Source: JADFDG01 sp965232985 (GTDB taxonomy: Bacteria > Pseudomonadota > Gammaproteobacteria > Pseudomonadales > JADFDG01). Taken from it: a stretch of DNA of 47,556 nucleotides. Below, in pieces: positions 34,987 to 45,600 of this stretch; the first letter of the stretch is position 1; each line of letters opens with the position of its first letter. Both the position numbers and the translations under genes were made by a program. Location: NCBI GenBank assembly GCA_965232985.1, contig CBDDRC010000006.1, forward strand, positions 1 through 47,556, read 5' to 3'. The notes beneath the pieces are model-generated. The model was not told where the DNA came from, ran no database searches, and was given only the letters and a program-made list of their open reading frames with translations.

Positions 34987-36642
34987 ATGACCAAAAGGAG
35001 TTGGTTAATCATCGGGCTGCTGGTGCTGCCCGGGTCGCCGCTACAAGCGGCCACGGACGCCGAGCGCCTGCTCAAGCAGGATATTGACCGACGCGAGCAG
35101 GAACTGCGCGAAAGGCGTTGGGAAGATCTGCACGCGCCGGCGCCTGCCGTACCCGAAGTGCCCACGCCGGAAACAACCGTACCGGAAACGCCTGCCGGCC
35201 CCTGTTTCCCGATCCACGATATTCAAGTCCAGCCTGTCGATATTCTTTCCGCGCGCCGCGTACAGGCAATCATTGCGCCGTATCGTGGCCGTTGCCTGCG
35301 CGCCGCCGATCTGACTGCCTTGCAGCAGGAGCTGGGCGCACAGGCGTTGGCCGAGGGCCTCGTTACCACGCGGGTGGTGGTGCCGGAGCAGAATCTGGTT
35401 TCCGGCACGTTGCATTTCGAGGTATGGCCGGGCCGCATTGAAGCGGTGCGGGCGCCGTCACTGGGGCGTGGGGAATTGGCCATGGCCAGTGTGTTGCGCA
35501 CCGGCGATCTGCTGAACTTGCGCGCGCTCGAACAGACGGTAGACAACCTCAATCGGCTGGCCTCGCAGCGGGCCAGCATGGAATTGCTGCCGGGTGAAAA
35601 GCCCGGCGGCTCCATCGTCGCGCTCAACGTGGCGCGCACGGCGCCCTGGCAGGCGGGGTTGTCCTGGCAGGGCGAAGCACTCAATGCCAACAAGCGCACC
35701 CACACGCTGCGCGCCAGTGCGACGCTGGACAGCCCGCTGAAACTGTCCGATCGCCTGACTCTCGGCGCCAATGCCAATCTGGAAGACCAGCAAGTAGATG
35801 GCGCCTACGGCGGCAGTGTCGATTACGACCTGCCTTTTGGTTGGTGGCGTTTTGGCATCGGCGCAGATCGTTTTGATTACGACAATGCAATTGCCAGTGG
35901 TGTCACCACCTTCAGCGCCACTGGTGCAAGCCGTTCCTGGCGCGGTGAGCTGGCGCGCTTGCTTTATAGGGATGTGCGGCAGCGCTTGAGCGTGGCGCTG
36001 CATGGCAAACAACGGTTGAGTGACAACGCGATCGACGACACCGCGATCGGCGTGTCGACCACGCGGGTCAGCGCGCTGGGCTTGCGTGCGGATTTTTCCC
36101 GAGTGGCGGCGCCCTGGGTGTGTGATGCCTCCGTTGATGTTGAGAACGGTGCGGGTCGCAGTTGGGCGGAGCCTTCATCCATTGATCGGCATTACGCGCG
36201 CCTGTTGGTCAGCACGCGCCTGCAATATCACCTCACGCAGATGAATTTTTCCAGCAGTATAAATGGCCAGTGGAGCGAGGCGCGTCTGGCGCCCGGCGAA
36301 CAGTTCACGCTTACCGGCCAAGTCCCCGGGTTTTCACCACAAACACTGAATGCCGCGACAGGTATTGCGGTGCAGCTGGAGGCGGCGTTTCCGCGTCAGG
36401 TGCAGGGTGCGGGTTTTACGTCGTTGTGGCCGATGGTCGGTTTTGCCTGGGCGATGGCCCCTCACCATGCGGGAGGGAGCACCAACGATGCAGAACATGT
36501 GGCGGCCCTTCATGCCGGTATTACCGCACCCTGGCAGCAGGCGGTGATGAATGCAGGCGTGGCCTTTCCATTGGAAAAATTCAGTTCCATCAATGCGCTG
36601 GAGGATTGGCAAATCAGTGCCGGCCTCAGTGCGCAGTGGTGA
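34987..36642 (+). CDS. TpsB/CdiB outer-membrane transporter (FhaC/ShlB family)
   Basis: Omp85-type 16-strand barrel that exports the large TpsA/CdiA protein encoded next. 551 residues, family length. Signal peptide WLIIGLLVLPGSPLQA (cleaved near residue 21), an alpha helix and proline-rich linker, POTRA_2 domain (CFPIHDIQVQPVDIL onward, about 75-150), a second POTRA, then the barrel ending in Trp as usual for BAM recognition. The loop-6 motif that is VRGY/F in almost all family members reads VPGF (446-449), and the F-x-D motif of the following strand reads FAW. Both partners of the stabilising Arg-Asp contact seem lost. The gene is intact; activity cannot be told from sequence. Confidence 0.88.
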   Translation: MTKRSWLIIGLLVLPGSPLQAATDAERLLKQDIDRREQELRERRWEDLHAPAPAVPEVPTPETTVPETPAGPCFPIHDIQVQPVDILSARRVQAIIAPYRGRCLRAADLTALQQELGAQALAEGLVTTRVVVPEQNLVSGTLHFEVWPGRIEAVRAPSLGRGELAMASVLRTGDLLNLRALEQTVDNLNRLASQRASMELLPGEKPGGSIVALNVARTAPWQAGLSWQGEALNANKRTHTLRASATLDSPLKLSDRLTLGANANLEDQQVDGAYGGSVDYDLPFGWWRFGIGADRFDYDNAIASGVTTFSATGASRSWRGELARLLYRDVRQRLSVALHGKQRLSDNAIDDTAIGVSTTRVSALGLRADFSRVAAPWVCDASVDVENGAGRSWAEPSSIDRHYARLLVSTRLQYHLTQMNFSSSINGQWSEARLAPGEQFTLTGQVPGFSPQTLNAATGIAVQLEAAFPRQVQGAGFTSLWPMVGFAWAMAPHHAGGSTNDAEHVAALHAGITAPWQQAVMNAGVAFPLEKFSSINALEDWQISAGLSAQW

Positions 36643-36695
36643 TGATCGAGCGCAGTTTTTCGAATTGTTTATCCGGCGTGCGAATCCTTCATGGG

Positions 36696-39600
36696 ATGAT
36701 AAAAATGCAGTCGAGCGCTAACAGGGCCAGTCATTATCCGGGTTGCCGCCATGCGCCAGCGTTTTCCCATGCTTCCTTGTTGCGGAAAAGCCTGGTCTTT
36801 TTGTTAACTGCCTTGCAACTCATCCAGCCATTTTACAATCCTGCCTGGGCGGGTGAGGCAGTTGTAAAGCTGGTGCCGGGCACCGCCGGCGTCACCATTG
36901 ATCAGGCACCCAATGGCGTGCCGCTGGTGAATATTGCGGCGCCGAACGCTGCAGGTGTTTCGCATAATCGTTATGAGCATTTCAACGTCGGCCCCAACGG
37001 CTTGCTGCTGAACAACAGCGCCGGGCCGGTGAACACGCAGTTAGGCGGTTATATCGCCGGCAATACCAATCTGAGTACAGATTCGGCGCGGCTGATTCTC
37101 AATGAGGTGACGGGTACCCGGCCAAGTTTGCTCAACGGCTATCTGGAAGTCGCCGGGCCACAAGCGGAAGTTGTGGTCGCCAATCCGAACGGGATTACCT
37201 GCCGTGGTTGCGGGTTTATCAACACGCCGCAGGCCACCTTGAGCACCGGTACGCCGTTTTTTGGCGGTGATGGCGCGCTCGCAGGTTTTACGGTGGCAAA
37301 CGGTTTTCTGCGTATCGAAGGCACGGGCCTGAACGCCAGCAATCTCGAACGGCTGGCTTTGTACGGTCGCGCACTGCGCATCAATGCGGCGTTGTATGCG
37401 CAGGAACTGGATGTGGTGACCGGTGCCAATCACATTGACGTGGGCGCCGGTGCGGCGACCGGTGCCATCACGCCGCTGGGTACGGCGGCAGCGCTGTCCA
37501 GTTACGGTCTGGACAGCAGCGCCCTGGGCGGCATGTATGCCAACACCATTCGTTTGGTGGGCACTGAAGCCGGCGTCGGCATGCGCCTCGCCGGTCCGGT
37601 TGCGGCGCTCACCGGCGATCTGGAAATCACCAACAACGGCAATGTGCGTTTGGCGCGCGTCAGTGCGCCGACGGATCTATTGGTGAATGCCAACGGTTAC
37701 CTGTGGTTGATGGATAACGTCAGCGTCGGTGGCATTGCCGAGCTGCACGCCACGCAAGAGCTGGCGCTGACGCATCAGGGCCAACTGACCAGCGGTGCCG
37801 CCACCGGGTTGTTTGCCGGCAGTTTGCGCGCTGCTGCCGGCAGCGCCATCGGCGTGTACGGCGATCTGACCATCAACGCCGATCAGCAGCAATACGAAGG
37901 CAGCGTCGGCACTGACGGTTGGTTGACGATCAATGGCGACGTTATCGAGAACAGCGGGCATTTGGCCGCCGCGCAAGGTTTGACGCTCAGCGCCGACGGC
38001 TTGCTCAATGCGGGCGAGATCAGCGTACGCGATGGAGCGTTGCTGCTGGATGTGGCGAGCTATCTCGACAACAGCGGTGTGCTGCAAGGCACCACAGCAC
38101 TGACGATCACGGCGGCGGATGTGAGCCCGCTTCGTGTCAGCAATGCCGGCGGGCAATTGCTCAGCAATGGCGAGATTGTGATGGATCTGGCGGGCGGCAC
38201 TTTTGTCAATGGCGCGTTTGCCGATGGCGATCTGGCTGGCGTTTCCGGCCTTGTTAAAACCATCGCCAGTCTGCGCATCGAGAGTGTCGGTGCTTTTGAA
38301 AACAGTGCTGGCAATGTGTTGGTCGGCGATGGATTTATCCTGAATGGCGGGAGCCTTGGCAACGACGGCGGCACGCTCAATGTCGCGCGGGGCGATCTGG
38401 ATATCGCGCTGGCGGGTGTTTTCGACAACAGCAACGGCGTGTTGATTTACGGCGGCGACACCCTCGTACTCAGTGCCGAGGCGTTGTACAACAACGCCGG
38501 GCAGATAGATCTTGCGCCAGGCAATGCAAGCCTGATGCTCGCCGGCCTGTTCGACAACAGCGCAGGCCTGTTGCGTCAGGGTGGCACAGGTGATGGTGGG
38601 TTGACGCTCGCTGCGGGCGCACTCAACAACAGCGGTGGGGCGTTGGCCGGCGCCGGCACGCTCGCTGTGCAGTTGAGCCCCATGCCGCTCAGTGGCAACG
38701 ACGGCCTGGATGGCGTGCTCAACAACAGCGATGGTCTGCTGCAGGGCAACACGGCGCTGCTGATCAACGCGGCAGCGCTGAACAATGCTGCCGGGCAATT
38801 GCGCAGCAATGATGCGATCGAAATTGATTTGTCCGGCGGCGTGATTGCGAACAATGCCCCTGTCAATGGCGATCTGAACAGCAATAACGGCTTGATTGCC
38901 ACTGCCGGAAGCATCACGTTGGCGCACGTCAGTGCGCTGCAAAACAACGGCGGAACAGTTAACGCCGGCAATGCGCTCAGCATCTTTGCTGATTCGCTCC
39001 AGAACAACGCCGGCCAGATTGAGGTCGCGCTGGGTGAGCTACGCATTGATCTTGCCGGTGATTTCGACAACAGCAACGGATTCCTTGCATACGGCGGCGA
39101 TACGCTCATCCTGAACGCCGGCGCGCTGAACAACAGTGGTGGTCAGTTAGTTGGTGCCGGCGCGGTTGTCGTGCAGCTTGGCAACGACGGCTTGTCCGGC
39201 GCGGCGCTCAATAACAGTGCGGGTTTGCTGCAGGGCAGCAACGCACTGACCATCAGCGCTGCCGGCCTGAACAATGCCGGCGGGCAATTGCTCAGCAATG
39301 GCCCGATGGCCGTGGATTTGCGCGGCGGTGATGTAAGCAACGGCGCCGGCCTGATCCAAACCCTGGGTGGCCTCAGCTTCGATCGTGTTGGCGCTTTCGA
39401 CAATACGCAGGGAACGGTATTGGCCGGCAACGGCTTTACGTTGCATGCCGACAGTGCGACGAACAACGCCGGCACTATCGAAGTGTCTGCCGGCGCGGTG
39501 AACATCACGCTGGCCGATGATTTTGACAACAGCGACGGGTTTTTTATTCATGGCGCCAGCGACCCCTTCAGCCTGTCTGCTGATGCGCTGCGCAACGGGT

Positions 39601-42600
39601 TTGGCGTGCTGATGAGCGCTGGCCACTTCTCGCTGCAACAGAATTCGGGTGTTTTTGATGCGGTTCTCGAAAACAACGTCGGGTTTGTGCAGGGCAATGG
39701 CGGCATTTCTGTCACCGGACACGGTGTAAACAACGCCGGCGGTCAGTTGCTCAGTAACGGTTCCATTGCCATGGATTTGCTTGGCAGTGATTTGAACAAT
39801 GGCTCTGCTCTGGTTGGATTTCTCAGTGACGGAACGGCAGATATTCGCAGCGGCCTGATTAAAACAATCGGCGGCATTCGCTTGGTCGATGTCGGCATTT
39901 TCGATAATTCGGTCGGCTACCTTGGCATCGGCAACGAATTTTCTCTGGATGCCGGCATGCTGAAAAACAGCGGTGGCCGCATCGAGATTGCTGATGGCGA
40001 GACAAATGTCCTGTTGTCCGGCGATTTTGACAACAGCGCCGGCGTTTTTCTGCGCAGTGGCAGCGGCGAGTTGCATATCAACGCCGATACCGTGCACAAC
40101 GGCGGCGGCTTTATCGGCATGCAGGAAGGTGCTGCGAATATCGCTTTGGGTGGTTCCTTCGACAACATGTCCGGTACTTTTCTGCATGAGGGTTCAGGTA
40201 CGGTAACGCTCAATGCGGATGCGCTGGATAACCGCTACGGGGTTTTTATTGTCGGCGATGACTTTTCTCTGCAACAGAATGCAGGTTTCTTTGGTCCTGT
40301 TCTTGACAATCGCGCAGGGTACGCGAGGTCAGGTGGTGGCTTCATTGTCTCTGGCTATGGAGTAAATAATGCTGGCGGCACACTGATCAGTGACGGATCG
40401 TTGGCTGCTTATTTTGGTGGGTATGATTTCGACAATAACGACGGATTTATTTCGACGGGCGGATACATTTATGTTAACGACTTCGGCCATATAAAAAATG
40501 TTGGCGGAATTATCCAGTCCGAAGGCTCTTTGGTTCTGTATGGCGGAGCGTTGGATAACAGAAACTTCGGGGAAATAATTGTTGCCGGCGGCTATGTCCG
40601 CATGGGTTTGACCGGGGTATTCAACAATGCCGGCGGATTGTTTAGTTACGATGGCGGCTGGGTGGGCAATAAATTGCCAGATAACCGCTTCACCCTGAGT
40701 GCCGTTAGCCTGAACAACAGTGGCGGCACCATTGGCATTTCTAACGGCAACGCCAACCTGAATATTGATGGCGCCTTCGACAACAGCGCCGGCGATTTCG
40801 TGTATCAAGGGCCTGCCTTGATCGTTAACGCGGAAACGCTCAACAACTTCCAGGGCAGCCTCGCCAGCAGCGGCGCCGTTACGCTGAGCCTGAGCGGCGC
40901 GGATACGCTCAACAATCGCGAAGGCCTGCTGCAGGGCAATATCAGTCTTGATCTGAACCTGGGCAACGGTTCGTTGGACAACAGCAACAACGGTCGCATT
41001 CAGACGTTTGGCAATGTCACCATCAATGCTGCTTTTGGTGTGAACAATTCTGCTTTTGGCGTGACCGATGTCAGTGGCGGCATATTCAGCAGCGGCACCA
41101 TCAATCTGAATCTTGGTTCTGGCACGCTGGACAATAGTAGCGGCGGCAGAATTCAGGCCTTCGATGCGATCAGCATCGACAGCGGCAGTCTGAATAATGC
41201 GGGTGGCAACATCCAGGGTGGCGCTATTGATGCCGCCGGCAATGTACTGCAGTACGGCAGTATCGACTTGAATTTTGGCAATGGCGCGCTCGACAACAAC
41301 GGCGGCCTGATCCAATCGACCGGCAGCATGGCGATCAGCAACGTCAGCGTGCTGAACAACAGCATGGGCACGTTGCTCGCCGGTGGCCCACTCAGTGTTG
41401 CCGCCGACACGCTGCTCACTGCCGGCGGCCGCCTGGAAAGTTTCGACGATCTGAGTGTGCACGTCAGGGCGCTGGGTTATGACGCCACCTCAAAACTGAT
41501 TGCTGCGGATATTTTGCATTTGTGGTTACCGGATATTCGTTGGCTGCCGATGGCGATCCTGTCGGCCGGTGGCGAGCTGCACCTGCAAAGCGACGACGAC
41601 ATCGTCGTTGATGGTTGGAACCTGGTAGTGCCGGGCAGCCTGCGGCTCACCGCTGCCCATGATGTTGTTCTGGGCACAACCACCGTTGGTGGCGTCGGCA
41701 ATGTTGTCATCAGTGGCGATACGCTGAGTATTGCCCATGATGCGCTGCTGCTCGCCGGCAATCATTTGCTGATTGATGTGGCGGGCAATCTGGTCAATAG
41801 CGGTGCGATTGAGGCGGTCGGTGACATTTACGTTGCAAACAGCGCGAGTCTCATCAATGGCAGTGATGCCTACGAGGCATCCATTTTGTCGCACTGGGGC
41901 AACATCGCCTTGTTTGCGGATACCGCGATCTACAACAACGGTTCAATCATCCAGGCCACCAACGGCCGTGTGCAGTTGGGCAGCGCCGACCGGCCGGTGC
42001 CGCTGATCGAGAATGTGCGTGTGGGGCTGAATGTCGGCACGGTTGCAAGCACGGCATTGGTGTGGAGCACCGGCACGGAAGGCAACGACTACCAGTTTCC
42101 TGACGACGCCTGGTGGCTGGAGCATTGTTATCATCAGCACGGCTATTGCGGTGATTCTTACCAGATCGATACGGCCGTCGCTACGGAAAACGCGCGCCGC
42201 GAACAGGAAAATATCCAGCGACTGGCCGCTGGTTTGGCGCCGCTGACGCTGATCGACTACAAGGCTTTTGATCCGGACGATTACGAAGGTGTGACGGCGT
42301 ATCTGGACGCTGAGCTTCCCGAACTTGCCTGGAATTACCAGGCTATCTACCGCGCTGACCATGAGAATCGGCGTTTTATTTTGCGCACCGACACCTACGG
42401 CACCGACACGGTGCTTGCACCGGGGCGCGCCGGGCAGATCGTTTCCGGCCCTGCCGACAACATCGTTATTTACAGCGGGTCGCTGCTGAACAGGGACAGT
42501 GTGATTTCGGCGGGCGCGAGTTTGTTCGTGCAGGGTCAGAGCGTCAATGAAGAGACGCAACTGTATCAAACCCTTGTCTGGGACTGGTGGGCACGAGGGT

Positions 42601-45600
42601 ACTCGTGCAATTCGTCGGGCTATTGTCTTTGGTTTGATATGGTGCCGGAGAATCACCCGGCAACCGAGGAGCGGCCAACACAATTGATTGGCGCGGTGCC
42701 ATCGGTGCTCGAGTCGCGGGCGTCCGGCCATCAGCTCACGGTGACCGGCACGGGCGCCGGCGGGACGGTGTTCGATGCGGGTGACGCTGCCGTGTTGCTT
42801 GATGCCCCGGTCCCGACTGGCGTTGCGCTTGATCCGACCACCACCAGCGGTTTGACGCTGCCGGGGTTCACCGTGTCGGGTGTTGCCGGGATGGACGTGG
42901 TTTTGCCCGGTGCAGTGTCCTCGTCCGCGCCGACAGAACCCGGCGCGGCATCGATGGTGATATCGGCCAGTGCAACATCCCCCGAGGCCACACTGTCGAC
43001 GTTGAATCTCCCTGCCAACGGCCTCTTCCGTCTCAACACCAATCCTGCTCACCCGTATTTGATCGAAACCAATCCGCTGTTGACCAGTTACGACGCGTTT
43101 TTGGGTTCGGCGTATCTGATCGAGCGCCTCGATTGGGCGCCGGGCATTACCCAGCAGCGCCTCGGCGATGGCTATTACGAGTTGATGCTGATTCGCGAGC
43201 TGCTGCTGGCCAGTATTGGTTCGCCGTTTATCGATCCGGCCATCACCGACGAGCGCGAACAATTCGAATACATGATGGCCAACGGTGTGGCTGCTTACGA
43301 AGCACTGCACTTGACGCCGGGCATTGCCTTGAGCGCGGCGCAGATCGACGCGCTGCAGGCGGACATCATCTGGCTGGAAGAAAAAGTGGTCGCCGGCCAA
43401 ACCGTGTTGGTACCGGTGGTGTATTTGGCGCAGGGCAGCACGCAGTTGCTGGCCACCGGCGTAATCACCGGCGGCGTGTTTATCAGCGGTGAGTCGTTCA
43501 CCAACACCGGGTCGGTACTCTCGCAAGGCAGCATGCAGATCAATGTGACGGGCGATCTGCAAAACCTCGGCGGCAATATTCAATCCGTCGACGACATGAT
43601 GCTGAAAGCCGGCGGCGATCTGGTGAACATCAGCGGCACGATCAGCGGCAACAACCTGTGGATGCAGGCCGGCGGCGACATCATCAACAGCACCTGGTCG
43701 GCGCCAAGTAGTGTGGGTGCCGACAACACCGGCACTGGCAGCGTCGGCGTCTGGAGCAGCGATTCCTGGACGACGCAGGTTGGTGCGATCGCCACGGTAA
43801 CGGCGAGCGGCAATCTGGTGCAGATCGCTGGCAACGACATTATTGTCGATGGCGCGAGCCTCAGCGGCGATACGGTGTGGTTGAGCGCTGGCCAAAACGT
43901 GCTCATCAACACCGTGGAGGTGAGCCAGGGTTACAACTATGCCGATGTGAGCCGCCAGCAGTCGGCAGAGAATGTCTATCAGCTACGCAGCGAGATTTCC
44001 GCCATCGCCGACTTGCTGATCGAGGCCGGGAACGACATTACTGCCACGGCCGCGCAGCTCAGTGCCAACGGTGATATCGCGCTGTATGCGGGTAACGATA
44101 TTTCCCTGTGGGATGCCGTAGAAAGCGCTGCCAGCTATGCGCACAGCGAGTCCGCCGGCAGCAGTGGCACCTCGTATGTCACCACGGCCAGTGCATCCAA
44201 TACGGTAGTGGGCACCAGTTTCACCGCCGGCAATGGCATCACAATCGATGCCGGCAACAACATCACCTTGCAGGCCAGCGAGCTGGTTGCCGGCGGCGAT
44301 GTCGGTTTAACCGCCGGTAACACCATTGACTGGCAGTCGGCGATTGAAACGAGTTACACGCTCGATGACCGCAAACGCGCAGGGGATTTTGGTCGCGAGG
44401 TGTCGAGCAGGGACGAAGTGTCGGATCAGACAGTTGTTGGTACAACGATCAGCGCCGGCGGTTCGATCACCGCCACCAGCCAAAACGACCAGACGTTCGA
44501 GGCCGTGCATCTGCAGGCCGGTGGGGACATCACGCTCGCCAGCGTCAACGGTCAACTGGTTTTCAAGGCCGTGCTTGAAGCAGACAGCGAATCGCATGAG
44601 CGCGCCGACGGCGACTGGGGTTGGCAGTCGATGCAGGGCAGCGGCAGCACCGACACAACCGTGCGGCAAAGTGAATTGATTGCCGCCGGCAATGTCGCGC
44701 TGCAGGCTGCGCAGGGCATCACCATCGAGATCCGGGAGGTGAACGAGGAAAGCGTCGGCCAGGTGATTGACGCGATGGTGGCGGAAAATCCGGATCTCGC
44801 CTGGCTGAAGGATGCGCAGAGAAACGGCAACGTCCGTTGGGAGCAGGTGCAGGAAACGCACGAGGCGTGGCAATACGACGAGCAAATGCTCGGCGAAGGC
44901 GCATCGATTGCGATCGCGATTGTGGTGACGGCGTTGACGGCGGGTGCGGGCGCGGGTGTGGCCGGTACGGTGGGCCTGACCACGACGACCGCCGCCACGG
45001 CGACCGCGGCAGTGAGCCTGACGACGGCCGGGACGATTGTCGCCGCTGCGGCCGGCGCGGTGATTGCCGGTGCGGCGACGCAGGTCACGCTCGGCACGAT
45101 CAACAACGGCGGCAACCTCGGCGAAGCGATCAGTGATCTGGATACGCAGGAATCGGTGGAAGGTTTGCTGGTTGCCGGACTCACGGCGGGGCTGGTTGCG
45201 GGTTTTGTCGATCCGGTTTTCGACAACTACGAGGGTGTCAGCACCGATACCCGCTTGGGCATCACCCATGGGTTTGAGCTGAACAACCTGAACGACATCG
45301 GCGGTTTTACGCTGCACGCCGGCATGCAGGCGGTGGTCCAGGCCGGCGTGCAAAGCGCCGTGCTCGGCGGCAGTTTTGATGATTACCTCGACGATGCCCT
45401 GAACGCCCAGGGCGCGAATGTGTTGAGTGCGCTGGCGTTTTATCAGGTGGGGAGTTTGGGGAATGCGCTGGCGCTGGATCAACTCGGCCAGGGCGATGCC
45501 GACGGCACACTGTTTTGGCTCGAAGGTGGTGCGGGTCGTGTGGCTCTGCACACGTTGGCCGGCGGTCTGGTTGCTGAAGCCACGGGTGGTGAATTTGCCA

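Noticed and set aside
36270..36695. Upstream extension of the cdiA reading frame
   Set aside because: It overlaps tpsB in another frame and gives no signal peptide; the secretion signal begins only after ATG 36696.
37677..41462. Long reverse-strand frames opposite the adhesin repeats
   Set aside because: They arise from the repetitive codons of the forward gene and show no start signals or domains.
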